A DNA stretch of 44,919 bases. Source: Candidatus Helarchaeota archaeon. Its GTDB lineage: Archaea > Asgardarchaeota > Lokiarchaeia > Helarchaeales > HEL-GB-A. Each line of letters begins with the position of its first letter. The stretch's first letter is position 1. Shown here one piece after another: positions 26,701 through 35,335 of the stretch. The notes under the pieces are model-generated. The model had not been told where the DNA came from. It was given only the letters and a program-made list of their open reading frames with translations, and did no database searches. The translations under genes were made by a program, and so were the position numbers. Where the stretch lies: the NCBI GenBank assembly GCA_016840125.1, contig JAEOSY010000023.1, forward strand, positions 1-44,919, in the 5' to 3' direction.

Positions 26701-29700
26701 CATCATTGAAGTATAGGGTGATGATTCTCATCGCATTAGCGTCCTGACTGTTATTTGCGACCAACATATCCAGATCGCCATCAGCATCGTAGTCAGCGTA
26801 GGATACGGCGGGGGGCGGAGTGAGGATCGGGGCTTGCACAGTAGTATTGTATTTACCATAATAAATGACGTTGATCTTGTAGAGCGGGGACCAATAGGAG
26901 CGATTGATATGTTGGGGATAGGTGAAATTCTCATTGGTAGAACTATAATTATATTTCACATGAATTCGGAAGTAGTACGTCCCCACAGATGAAATAGTGA
27001 TGTTGTCCGAAAAAATAGCTGGGTATGCGGATCCCGTTCGGACAGGAGTGTTATTAACGGGGATATTACTATTGAGTATGCAGGGGCAAGTTGGGTCATA
27101 ATTCAGCATATAGTGGATATTCGCGTGCTTATAGCCGATTACTTTATTGGGAACAATACCCGGAAAGTTAGGAGTGTTGTTCCAGAACGAGCTGTTCCAC
27201 TTGTGGAGCTCATATCCCAATCCCCATGTGACGGAGAAGTTAATAGGATTCAACTCGATGTCCTGTTTATCCACCACGACAGTGTAATTATAATGGATAG
27301 CCTCCGCAGCAGGGTAGACGGGAATACCACTGGCGTTTGCGTAATAATCATAGAGCTTATCATCACATTGGGCATGAACTCGGAAGGGAATCCACTTAAA
27401 CTCCTTGACATAGAAAGTCACATTTTGCGAGAAGACATGAGTAGTGGGTCCACTACTGGATTGTTCAGGAGTGATGAGTCCTGCCACTATTTTGTAATCA
27501 TTGAAATCATACTTGAAATAATCCCCACCGATGGGCACCATTTCAGGTTCAAAATAAGAATCAGGATTGAAGTGAAGATCTGTGAGGTTAACTACCGTTG
27601 TATTTCGAACAACCCAAGTAATGGTTACAGGAATCCCTGCGATCGCCCATTGACCCGGAGACAAATCCGGATTCGTATCAGCAAAATGTTCCCAGGGAAT
27701 CAAAACTTCGATATGAGGTACAATCTGAATACTAAACATAGAACTCCAAAATACCCTTCCCAAAAACGTTAAATTGATCGCGAAGTAAAAGAGTCCCGTC
27801 ACAGGAAGGGAAGCGGTAATTAAGCCACCACTCGTGTCCGTGATTAATGAATTCATCAAAGAAATATTAAAGATTTCACCATACCATAGATCGACCAACG
27901 TGGTATTCACATCCAGACCAGTAATCGAATAGCTAATATTGAAGGTAGTGAAGCCCGTGGCATTTGGGGGAAAATTGTCAATTGAAAAGGAGGGAAGAAC
28001 GTCTATACTGATGATGGAACTATTCCAACTCTTAGAGTCTCCATCTATAGAGAAGTTAGCTTGAAAATAATAGCGCCCGGCTTCATTTATGGTAAAGCTA
28101 TCGGAATACTCGGTGGTATTCCCCGACTTGGCTACCGTCTGACCCAAAGGCTCATCAAACACATTAGTATCGTTATCATAAAAGATTTGAGTTTTATCCA
28201 CGGTGGAATTAAAGCCAAACACCAACCAATATAATTTAAAGGAATTTCCCGCATACACCTCTTGCGGATAGGAGGGATTAATCTCCGAAAAAGGGTCGAT
28301 TTGGGTAGTATTTGCGGGTTCTTTCGAATAATACACTTCCTTTATCCCATTTACGGAGGCGATCACCCGGAAGTACCACGTTCCTTTCGTATATACGGCG
28401 ACGGTTTGGTGAAAATCCTGTAGATACCCATATTGAGAAACTGTAGAGAAAACATTTTCCGCGAAACTGGCATTTTGGCTATATTCTAGGTAGGTTCGAT
28501 CGATGTAATAAGCTCCCCTGATTGACCAATTGACGGTAAACTCGTAACTTGCGTTATTGGGTGAAGGTAATACAATGATTGTGAGATTAGGGAGAATTTT
28601 AATTGAAACGACATCACTGAAATGGTCTTCACCTAATCGGTCAACTTGACCGTGAGCAGTAAAGTAATATATTCCAACCTCGTTGAAGGTTAATTGGGCA
28701 GAATAGGTTCCGGCACCACCGGACTGGATTACAGTTCCTGTTCCCCCGGGATCTGACATTGGGTTGGGATTATTACTGATTCGGAGGTTGGTAGATTCCA
28801 CAGAGGAGGGTCCAAAGATGTTCCACTCAACTGTAATTTGTTCCCCAGCTGTAGCATTCATGGGGATTGATGTAACCTGGATTCTAGGTTTTACCACAAT
28901 CGATATGTTTTTACCGTAATAATTGAAGGGAGGTATCGTTGAGTTAATATAAGGAAGGAAATACCACGTTCCCGTTTCGTTTAGGATGATAGTGGTGTTA
29001 TGCTCTTGTAATCCTCCGCCACTCACCGGCTTCAAAGAGGTTGCCCCAGTGTAGTCAACTCGGGGATATGGAGTTTGCCCATATTGTAAACGAGTTTGAC
29101 CAGTGGTAGAGTTGGACGTTTCCCAAGTGATTACAAACGGTTCACCAGCAATAGCCTCTTCGGGGTATTCAGTAATTTTAGCTGGATTGAATCCAGCGGT
29201 AACCGGAACTTCTTCTTGGATGTCCCCAGTCACATTTGCTTGAAGCCCATCAATAAGATCAATTTCAAAATCATGGGAGAACGAGAGCGGTCCAGCAGAT
29301 GCAAATAGGTGTGCTGAAACTCGGATAACGAGGTCAAGTCCTAAATTATATTTCAAATTCTGGATTAAAATATCAATGATATCACCTTTTTCTGCATCGG
29401 GATCGGGGTAAATATTGGCATAATTAATATCCCCTGCATCATCCCAATGCATCTGGTTGGAATCGAAGGAGCCAGCGCCACTCGCGGAAATATCCCCGGT
29501 CAAATTCCCCGTTCCTTTAAAAAGAAAATCTACATTCACTTCGCCTAGATTCATCGAAATAACTTCGAAGATCTTGCCATCAAGGGACATCCCGATTGAG
29601 AAGAAGGGCTCAGTCTCCCAATCCCCCACAAACCCGTTCGCCGATTGTACTATTTCCAAATCATCGAGATCTGCAAACTCAGCTTCGCCAGACAAACTGA

Positions 29701-31396
29701 TTGCAGCATATCCCACCGTATATTCTATATCAAAGAGGGGGATGTCCAAATTTGAAAACTCGCTCGTATTGAAATCATACCCAACGAGTTCAATCCAGAC
29801 GTCATGCCCAAGTAGCTCATCCATATAGGGAATTTTTAATTCTAAACTATACCCCGCAGCAACTGATCCACCAAATGTACCATCTCCGGCTTCATCCCCG
29901 TCTACCCCCACATAATAATTAAAAGGATGCCCCGCGATTTGATCATTCGGCTTGAAATAGGAATACAACATACCTTCTAACAGTAAATCTAGCGCATATC
30001 CAGCATATGCGGATAGACGGAGTGCACTAGGTCCGAGACCTAAAGTCCAGTTATCACTCCACGTATTACTCCATGTATGGTCAATTGAAAGGGGGTGATC
30101 CGTTGCAGATAAAACTGTGATGCTGTCGATCGCCTCAGAATCAGATTGTAATAAGGGAATATTAAAGAAAGGAATCCAAAGCTCATCCTCAATTTCGTGG
30201 CGATCCCCCCAGTCCCAGTCGATATCGGGGACGATGGTGGCTGCAACTTCTACAAAATCGAAGACGGTCTTGGTCTCTTTATCACAAACTTTTCCGGCGG
30301 GCCAAGGTAGCCAATCACAGACTTTTTCTGTAATCGTTCTGGCAACTTTTATAAACTTTGTGGGAGTAGGGATGTGTAAGTAAGCCCCATAATCAATAAA
30401 GCCATCCCAAGAGAGTAGGATACCAGGTTCGATCGAATACACAAACTCATGCGCTAGAATTTCAACGACCTTCCCAGCAGATCCAACAGGCACATGGATA
30501 TTGATAGATTTCAGATTTTCTTTACCAGGATCGTAATATTTCAAATCCAACCGGGATTTATCATCATCAAATTTCGCGTTGGCATCACCCGTCAGTTCGA
30601 GAAGACTTTCTAAGAGGCCTCGGATTTGAAATTCAACGTAAGCACCACACCCCGCATCAAAATAGACACCTGCCCAATCACCTATACCATATTCCAGACG
30701 TCCCGGGATTCCTAATCCAAGTCCAAATTTTGGAGTACTGAGTAAAGCGCCAATTGGAGTAATTACACCTGCTTCGAGTAACGCCCCTAGATCCAAGTTA
30801 GGCGAAATGCTAATCGGTAGTGAGAGGTCCAAGGACCAAGATTTATCCCAATCCACGATTTCATATCCTGCTAGTTCTAAATAAACATCAATATCAGCCC
30901 ATAATTCCATGAATGGTTCGATACTAATGTCAGCCCAGAGCGAGAACGTATCTGGATCGGGTTCCACGTAGGAACAATACGTGAATTCTTCCCCTTCTGA
31001 GACTGCAAGGTCATTAGCCCAGGAGTAGTAATCCACTCCAAATTCGTATCCAAACGAGATATCATAGCGTATACCAATTTTAAACCCTAATTCGACAGAT
31101 CCTTCAACGGCGGCTAGATCCCCGGGAAGCTGTCCATCGAGATTGATTTTTTTACTGAATCCGATACTATATTCGTTAGCAGCCCCAACACTCCCAGTAA
31201 AATCAATATCAGTTTTCTTCCATGGCTGCTCGGGGGTGGTATTTACGAAATAAGCAGGAGGAGTATCCGTATAATTATCATGAGGTTGTTCGAAATCTAT
31301 ATCAGAGAAAGTTCCAGCAGTGACTGGTTGAATAGATACCAATGGCATCAGCATAAAAATGAATACAATAAATAAGCTCGCAATCTTTTTACTCAT
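23729..31396 (-). CDS. Giant surface protein 2 (Ig-like repeats, FG-GAP/VCBS repeats, PGF-CTERM-like anchor)
   Basis: About 2,555 residues from ATG 31396, preferred over ATG 31480 because AAGGGGA lies upstream and a classical signal peptide (SKKIASLFIVFIFMLMPLV) begins there. Residues ~30-700 form a strand-rich domain of alternating hydrophobic residues. At ~740-1465 lie Ig-like repeats of roughly 90-110 residues (TAGEQITVEWN; IYYFTAHG patterns). At ~1530-1870 lie FG-GAP/VCBS beta-propeller-like repeats with calcium loops (DYDADGDLDML, DYSGDGIDDFI, DFEDDGDLDIVI). At ~1900-2330 lie about five repeats with GNYYVN. An FN3-like module is at 2430-2520. The C-terminus is GGIPGFSLAFLLIGVVSII plus YLRKK, resembling a PGF-CTERM-type sorting tail. 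N-x-S/T sites abound. Adhesin or surface-layer role inferred. Confidence 0.82.
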   Translation of the reverse strand: MSKKIASLFIVFIFMLMPLVSIQPVTAGTFSDIDFEQPHDNYTDTPPAYFVNTTPEQPWKKTDIDFTGSVGAANEYSIGFSKKINLDGQLPGDLAAVEGSVELGFKIGIRYDISFGYEFGVDYYSWANDLAVSEGEEFTYCSYVEPDPDTFSLWADISIEPFMELWADIDVYLELAGYEIVDWDKSWSLDLSLPISISPNLDLGALLEAGVITPIGALLSTPKFGLGLGIPGRLEYGIGDWAGVYFDAGCGAYVEFQIRGLLESLLELTGDANAKFDDDKSRLDLKYYDPGKENLKSINIHVPVGSAGKVVEILAHEFVYSIEPGILLSWDGFIDYGAYLHIPTPTKFIKVARTITEKVCDWLPWPAGKVCDKETKTVFDFVEVAATIVPDIDWDWGDRHEIEDELWIPFFNIPLLQSDSEAIDSITVLSATDHPLSIDHTWSNTWSDNWTLGLGPSALRLSAYAGYALDLLLEGMLYSYFKPNDQIAGHPFNYYVGVDGDEAGDGTFGGSVAAGYSLELKIPYMDELLGHDVWIELVGYDFNTSEFSNLDIPLFDIEYTVGYAAISLSGEAEFADLDDLEIVQSANGFVGDWETEPFFSIGMSLDGKIFEVISMNLGEVNVDFLFKGTGNLTGDISASGAGSFDSNQMHWDDAGDINYANIYPDPDAEKGDIIDILIQNLKYNLGLDLVIRVSAHLFASAGPLSFSHDFEIDLIDGLQANVTGDIQEEVPVTAGFNPAKITEYPEEAIAGEPFVITWETSNSTTGQTRLQYGQTPYPRVDYTGATSLKPVSGGGLQEHNTTIILNETGTWYFLPYINSTIPPFNYYGKNISIVVKPRIQVTSIPMNATAGEQITVEWNIFGPSSVESTNLRISNNPNPMSDPGGTGTVIQSGGAGTYSAQLTFNEVGIYYFTAHGQVDRLGEDHFSDVVSIKILPNLTIIVLPSPNNASYEFTVNWSIRGAYYIDRTYLEYSQNASFAENVFSTVSQYGYLQDFHQTVAVYTKGTWYFRVIASVNGIKEVYYSKEPANTTQIDPFSEINPSYPQEVYAGNSFKLYWLVFGFNSTVDKTQIFYDNDTNVFDEPLGQTVAKSGNTTEYSDSFTINEAGRYYFQANFSIDGDSKSWNSSIISIDVLPSFSIDNFPPNATGFTTFNISYSITGLDVNTTLVDLWYGEIFNISLMNSLITDTSGGLITASLPVTGLFYFAINLTFLGRVFWSSMFSIQIVPHIEVLIPWEHFADTNPDLSPGQWAIAGIPVTITWVVRNTTVVNLTDLHFNPDSYFEPEMVPIGGDYFKYDFNDYKIVAGLITPEQSSSGPTTHVFSQNVTFYVKEFKWIPFRVHAQCDDKLYDYYANASGIPVYPAAEAIHYNYTVVVDKQDIELNPINFSVTWGLGYELHKWNSSFWNNTPNFPGIVPNKVIGYKHANIHYMLNYDPTCPCILNSNIPVNNTPVRTGSAYPAIFSDNITISSVGTYYFRIHVKYNYSSTNENFTYPQHINRSYWSPLYKINVIYYGKYNTTVQAPILTPPPAVSYADYDADGDLDMLVANNSQDANAMRIITLYFNDGTGNYTNLPPNQVLSYSASPTGEEITSITAGHFDIDPHLDFIMTNESMPGSTVKGYVYLGDGTGNFVYHVPAFDSDSSQDASVYLIADYSGDGIDDFIYYGYSDFRLYYDLGMPGGDHISDGYEDPPAIPETLELTDLDGSPIPDLVMGLIDDSYAVEAEFPGGTITTVNNISSTFSSTNYPIIADFNYDGVNDSIVVNTTGEVILTVNITTIPVQRVVSYAIEVPQGITVGDFEDDGDLDIVIGLTADRFQFFFSNYSIDPTQWPGFSTQVVQNGGNVLAVGDFNNDSFLDISAYRADQYILHFLYGYIPPPSITNMIVSYNSTLQEIDIENIDVAGVNGEPINDTNAYFYWYTILDSNFTVVSELANLTWTGADWEALDVNVSYLPEGNYYVNTTFGDKYTFGNNSHALTLSTLFTVDHHNEIYVVFVQTLGGHYRTFNITVDIVNSTYTTLGNITGMEASIHSYTIRNATGHNVEARNATLIGNFTWGNNTGSYRWEAINVSTAYLLPGDYFVTVNFTDYLGYDNVVANSSLFTVNHSLTSVSTPIVTYKGNLTQLIEIRNVNIESSYAPFRVVGKGRTRNYTYYIFDNVTHTFTGVTGDMSWSGTSWYADVSVSGLPEGNYYVNAFFKDKFNATVTTVNSSAFTIKHTLDLSRLDVLYTGLIVQEFNVTIRPESTWDLRGILNNTEALTKSYALYAHNGSTPLEAGNLTWNGYLWTKLIDVSQLLEDDYFVQITFADNYANLTQNSSLTSVYHYIGVTTPDFLFNATTLELIIDNITATSTYHGLVNDTSVLPTIHNFTIFGNSVGGNITGSLNYSSPWHQSGINLSALMYSSTFTVRIVFEVNESFGSSEFEFWIAPQMAPTLNPISPNPDDNILIFLNWDDVNGTTYYYIYRDTSPITSITGKTPIARVMLSEYQDTVPGDGTYHYVIVAGNPGGNTSISNCQNVVVELPAGGIPGFSLAFLLIGVVSIIIVYLRKKPSPLLRG

Positions 31397-31570
31397 CAAA
31401 ATCCCCTTATTTCGGTTATGAAACCTAACTAGTATTACCTTATGGAAGGTTAGGTTATTAAATATGTTAGGATTAAGCATTAATTCTTATTTCGCCATAT
31501 AAATGTCTCTATGAAAGTGGTTGGGGAGCTTTCAATTCTAAAAATTCAAAAAAGGAGAAAGAGTAGAGTT

Positions 31571-32305
31571 TTATAGAGATTCACAGAAGTTTCGAATATC
31601 AGCAACTTTTCTTAGACGAGAAATACAGGCGTATTGTGGTGGGATGAGTTTAATCTCTTTTTTACGATACCGGTTTATTGCGGAAGTTGGATTAGCCCAT
31701 TCGCTTGAAATAATTTCTGATGAAGTGGCCTTTAAATTCTGCCCAAGTGGGAGTTCCGCGAGGTAGAATCTAGTATCGTAGCGAATTGGTGAGAGATCAG
31801 GGGTAATAAAATGACGAAAATAATAGAGTCGATCTACAGCGAACATTAAATTTTCTTTCTCCATCATGTCTGTAAAAAGTATTTGGTTCTTGAGTAATTT
31901 CTCTCTGTAAGCCTCAAATTTACTCTGAAGGGTCGGATTATCTAAGTTTATAAGGTTAGAATTACCGTCATACGCAAAAAGGATACCGACTTCCTCGAAA
32001 ACTTCACGAATTCCTGTGATCCAAAAGCCTAGACTTAGATTTTTATCATCGTGTGAAGTCTGTTTATCCAATATGATTTGATGGGCTTGATCTTTATCTA
32101 ATCCTTTGCATCTTGCAAGGCTTTTTTCCAAAATATCCTCATCTTCTAACTTTCCACCGGGGAAGGCATGGAATCCACCGAGAAATTTCATTTTTTTTGA
32201 TCGCTGAATGAGAAATATTTCAAAACTGCGGTCATTGGATTCATCGGTCCCTTCTTTTAATCGATAAAGAATTACCGTGGATGCAAATCTTGGAACAGCT
32301 GGCAT
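31571..32305 (-). CDS. NUDIX hydrolase, NUDT19/CoA-diphosphatase-like with insertion in the Nudix box
   Basis: A 244-residue NUDIX protein. FLGGFHAFPGGKLEDED (41-57) supplies the first half of the Nudix box and REVFEEVGILF (100-110) the metal-binding half. A canonical box spans 23 residues, while here about 35 extra residues lie between the halves, as in the NUDT19/RP2p subgroup whose members hydrolyse CoA and acyl-CoA diphosphates. A PRFASTVILYR start and a C-terminal helical extension also fit that subgroup. It may therefore trim CoA species, consistent with the acyl-CoA genes nearby. ATG 32305 follows TGAGGTAA, a clear ribosome site. It shares the strand with the next three genes, with gaps of 48-123 bp. 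Confidence 0.88.
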   Translation of the reverse strand: MPAVPRFASTVILYRLKEGTDESNDRSFEIFLIQRSKKMKFLGGFHAFPGGKLEDEDILEKSLARCKGLDKDQAHQIILDKQTSHDDKNLSLGFWITGIREVFEEVGILFAYDGNSNLINLDNPTLQSKFEAYREKLLKNQILFTDMMEKENLMFAVDRLYYFRHFITPDLSPIRYDTRFYLAELPLGQNLKATSSEIISSEWANPTSAINRYRKKEIKLIPPQYACISRLRKVADIRNFCESL

Positions 32306-32389
32306 TTACCTCAGAAATAGGTAAGAAGAATACCAAATAAAGTGTTTCTTAAACTGAATTTAAAACTTTTAAAAGCGGAAGTGGAGGAA

Positions 32390-33010
32390 TTAATGAATCA
32401 TATATCGGTATTTGAGAGTCCCTCTTAAGCGACATTCATTTTCACCTTCGGAAACGAAGATTCCATCAAAGAGTGTTTCAAAGGCTGAAATTTCTTGTTT
32501 AGAGTGACTGTTTTTGTTTATTTGAAAGATTGAAGAGACACGAGGATTACGTCGAAGACTAGAAACACATTTCCTCATAAATTTGTAAGCAATATTGAAC
32601 TCATGCCAGAGAATGAGATCGGTAAGTGAATCAAATATGATAAGAAGATATTTTTTCCCCTCCAATTCATTGACTACATTATTAATCGCAAAGAGAATTT
32701 TATTTTCATTCATGGGGATAGCCCCAAACTTTTTAAACTCATAGTTTGAGATTGTTGAATCTAAAACGCTCAGCTCGATCGTCATCAGATGAAAATCAGA
32801 TATTTCTTTAGTATAGAAAGTGGAATTACCTTCTTGGGTAAGAAGCAGAATGAAGACATCTTGTTTCATTAAATCCTGTATGTAAGAACCGAGAAATTCT
32901 TCTTTATTGGATTCAACGGTGTATTCCATGAGTAATTGGGTATTAGTATGCGGGCTGGTTGGTTTAGGTAATACAGATTCAAAAAACTCATAGCATTTCG
33001 TGAATTTCAT
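32390..33010 (-). CDS. KaiC/DUF835-like protein without a P-loop
   Basis: About 206 residues. The middle carries YLLIIFDSLTDLILW (near 133-147), a Walker-B-like strand, followed by a helix with two basic residues and SSIFQINKNSHSKQE...LFDGIF. This order is typical of the RecA/KaiC-like and DUF835 proteins of archaea. No GxxxxGK[ST] is present, so it probably does not hydrolyse ATP and may be a regulatory or sensory protein. ATG 33010 is preferred, with GAGGG upstream; TTG 33019 is an in-frame alternative. I recognise the fold pattern but cannot assign a role. Neighbours are a NUDIX and an FAH-family gene on the same strand. Confidence 0.6.
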   Translation of the reverse strand: MKFTKCYEFFESVLPKPTSPHTNTQLLMEYTVESNKEEFLGSYIQDLMKQDVFILLLTQEGNSTFYTKEISDFHLMTIELSVLDSTISNYEFKKFGAIPMNENKILFAINNVVNELEGKKYLLIIFDSLTDLILWHEFNIAYKFMRKCVSSLRRNPRVSSIFQINKNSHSKQEISAFETLFDGIFVSEGENECRLRGTLKYRYMIH

Positions 33011-33133
33011 TGAAATCAACGCCCTCTATTAAAAATAATATTCTCTGAATTTAACCCTCATTATCTCATTACTCTTTAACTTTTAGAACTTAAATAGATA
33101 TTCAATTATAAAGAGTTTTTCAGTTACTGTGAT

Positions 33134-34045
33134 TTAATCCTCACGAACATGATTTCGGAGCGTACCTATTTTCTCAATCGTCATTTCTATGAGATCGCCA
33201 GCTTTGAGAGATCTAGGCGGTTTCCTTGCAGCACCCACGCCAGGAGGCGTACCAGTACCGATGATATCGCCCGGTAATAGGGTTAATGAATCGCTGATGA
33301 AAGAAACTATCTCAAACACGTTGAAATTCATGTTATTAGTATTTGAATCCTGCATAACAGCTCCATTCACTTTACAGGTAATTTTCAGGTTCAGAGGGTC
33401 GATCTCATCAGATGTCACAATCCAAGGACCGAGAGGTGCAAATGTATCGAAGCTTTTAGACCTGAAGAACTGCTTATCACTCATCTGCTCCATACGCGCT
33501 GATGTATCATTCAAAATAGTGTATCCTAATATGTAGTTGGGCGCGTCTTCGATGGAAACCCTCTTGCACTTCTCGCCGATGACAATTGCTAATTCTACTT
33601 CGTAATCTAGAAACCGGATGGGGAAAAGCGGCTTATCCATTTTGCGTCTTGTTCTTGGAATTACAATCGAATCCTCCATTCCTATAATCGCGGTCGGTGC
33701 CTTTGTGAATAGCATCGGGAGTTTTGGAAGCTTTTGACCCGTTTCTGCAGCATGATCCTTATAATTTAAGCCCAAACAAATAATTTTTGACGGATTTAAA
33801 ACGGGGGCTACAAGTTTCACGCGCTCTAAAGGGATAGTCTCAATTTCATTTTCTTTATCTTCTAATATCTTATTCAATAGAGATTGTATAGTGTTGAAAT
33901 TACCAATAAAGTCAATGTCAGTTAAGATCAAACAGGAGTCGTGCCCTAAAGCTTGGAAAACGCTCTGTAAATCAATTACACTATCATTAGATGTTAGGAG
34001 TCCTGTCTTAATTATCCCGGCATGTTCAAAATTAAGGAATTTCAT
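33134..34045 (-). CDS. Fumarylacetoacetate hydrolase (FAH) family protein
   Basis: A 303-residue member of the FAH/5-oxopent-3-ene-1,2,5-tricarboxylate decarboxylase superfamily, whose members bind a divalent metal and act on 2-oxoacid-type substrates (hydratase, isomerase, C-C hydrolase, acylpyruvase). The N-terminal ~65 residues are the family's small cap. The core begins KIICLGLNYKDHAAE, with FTKAPTAIIG, FLDYEVELAIVIGEKCK (metal-binding glutamates), GYTILNDTSAR, the KSFDTFAPLGPWIV block, and LLPGDIIGTGTPPGVG. All expected blocks are present. ATG 34045 with GAGCTGAT six bases upstream. The exact substrate is unknown. It is 48 bp downstream of the HTH-ferredoxin protein gene and probably in one transcript with it. 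Confidence 0.9.
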   Translation of the reverse strand: MKFLNFEHAGIIKTGLLTSNDSVIDLQSVFQALGHDSCLILTDIDFIGNFNTIQSLLNKILEDKENEIETIPLERVKLVAPVLNPSKIICLGLNYKDHAAETGQKLPKLPMLFTKAPTAIIGMEDSIVIPRTRRKMDKPLFPIRFLDYEVELAIVIGEKCKRVSIEDAPNYILGYTILNDTSARMEQMSDKQFFRSKSFDTFAPLGPWIVTSDEIDPLNLKITCKVNGAVMQDSNTNNMNFNVFEIVSFISDSLTLLPGDIIGTGTPPGVGAARKPPRSLKAGDLIEMTIEKIGTLRNHVRED

Positions 34046-34093
34046 CGAATTATCAGCTCATTACTACTATTTGAATTATATGTAGGAGTGGAA

Positions 34094-35230
34094 TTAGAAT
34101 AAAAGTTCGCGGATTGTTATATCCCCAATCTTGAATTGCTTTGGGGGAACAATATCCCTGACTTTCACCAATGCGATCGCATTTTTCGGGCAGTTCGAGG
34201 CACAGACGCCGCAACCGATGCAAAATTCGTCCCTTACCACCATTCTTTCATCAGAGGAATCCGCTTCGTTTGGCCATTGGTGATAGATTATACCCAGGGG
34301 ACACTTTTTTAGACACGTATCACAGAGGACGCAAAGTTCTGTATCAATTTTTGGTGCAAAATTACTAGGAGTAACGCTAGTGATATGATGATTTTTAAAT
34401 GGATAAAGGGTTCCACAGTGACACCCACAACAGTTACATATTAATAAGCCCGATTCGGGACCCGAGCTGTTGGCAGCGTTATGTACAAGTCCAGCTTTTT
34501 CAGTATCTTTAAGAAATTGGATTGCTTCTTCTTTAGTAAGTTGTTTTCCTATACCACGATCGATTAGAAATTGGGCAGCAAAGCCACAGAAAAGACAGCC
34601 CAATTCAGATGAGGCTACTTCGCAGGGTTCTCCCGATAATTCCCCAATTTTCCGACAATCACATGGTTTAACCACAAACAAATCATGGCTATTAATTAAG
34701 TTCTCTACCAATTCATATGGGAGGACCTGAGACTGATTATCTATTGATTCATCTACTTTGATGAGTTTCTCTTTAGCCTCATACGGAAGGAGTGGACGAA
34801 ACAAGGTGAAGTCCGTTTGAATCAATTGTTGCGGTAAAATTTTGTCAAAAAGTTCCCTATAAAGTTTAGCAATCTTTTGAAGCTTCTCTTTAGAATCATT
34901 ATACACACTGTAATACAATTCGAATACACCCGGTAGGAGTGGAAGGAGCCCAAATTGATTTCCCATTCCAATAATAGTGCCCCTACTTGCTAAGCGTTTC
35001 AAAACTTCTTTAACTTTATCTTTGGGAAGTGATGCCGCTTTGGCTATTTTTCGGGGGGAAGTAAACTTTCCGACGCCTTCGAAGTAGGATAAAACCTTAA
35101 TTTCCTCTTCGTTCCAAAGAGTTTTTAACAATTCGAATATTAATTTGTGTTTGGGTGCATACACCGGTCCTAATTTCAGCTTTTGTCTCACAATTTCGTA
35201 ATAATCTACATCAGACATTGGCAATCCCAT
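34094..35230 (-). CDS. Iron-sulfur protein with N-terminal winged-helix-like region
   Basis: 378 residues. Residues about 40-100 (EEEIKVLSYFEG...TSPRKIAKAASLPKDKVKEVLKRLASRGTI) look like a winged helix-turn-helix. A helical segment follows. A cysteine-rich middle (VVKPCDCRKIGE...GCLFCGFAAQ near 195-225; ICNCCGCHCGTLYP near 270-285) precedes two classical [4Fe-4S] motifs, CVLCDTCLKKCP and CIGCGVCASNCP. This arrangement is a recurrent archaeal/anaerobe family of unknown partner. It may be a redox-responsive regulator or an electron-transfer protein with a helical scaffold; the helix-turn-helix may not bind DNA. ATG 35230; ATG 35218 (after GGGAT) is a plausible alternative. Divergent from the OsmC gene. 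Confidence 0.78.
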   Translation of the reverse strand: MGLPMSDVDYYEIVRQKLKLGPVYAPKHKLIFELLKTLWNEEEIKVLSYFEGVGKFTSPRKIAKAASLPKDKVKEVLKRLASRGTIIGMGNQFGLLPLLPGVFELYYSVYNDSKEKLQKIAKLYRELFDKILPQQLIQTDFTLFRPLLPYEAKEKLIKVDESIDNQSQVLPYELVENLINSHDLFVVKPCDCRKIGELSGEPCEVASSELGCLFCGFAAQFLIDRGIGKQLTKEEAIQFLKDTEKAGLVHNAANSSGPESGLLICNCCGCHCGTLYPFKNHHITSVTPSNFAPKIDTELCVLCDTCLKKCPLGIIYHQWPNEADSSDERMVVRDEFCIGCGVCASNCPKNAIALVKVRDIVPPKQFKIGDITIRELLF

Positions 35231-35265
35231 GAAAGTTAATTTGAGAGTTATTCATATACCAATTT

Positions 35266-35283
35266 TTATATTAATTAATATAA
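35266..35283. promoter_or_regulatory. AT-only palindrome in a divergent promoter
   Basis: TTATATTAATTAATATAA is an 18-base perfect palindrome in the 105-bp gap between the Fe-S/HTH gene (minus) and the OsmC gene (plus). It could hold a TATA box for each direction or be a regulator site. Confidence 0.35.
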
Positions 35284-35335
35284 TTTTTTAGCTTTAGATT
35301 TCAAACTTATTAGAAATATTACAGAAGGATGAATT

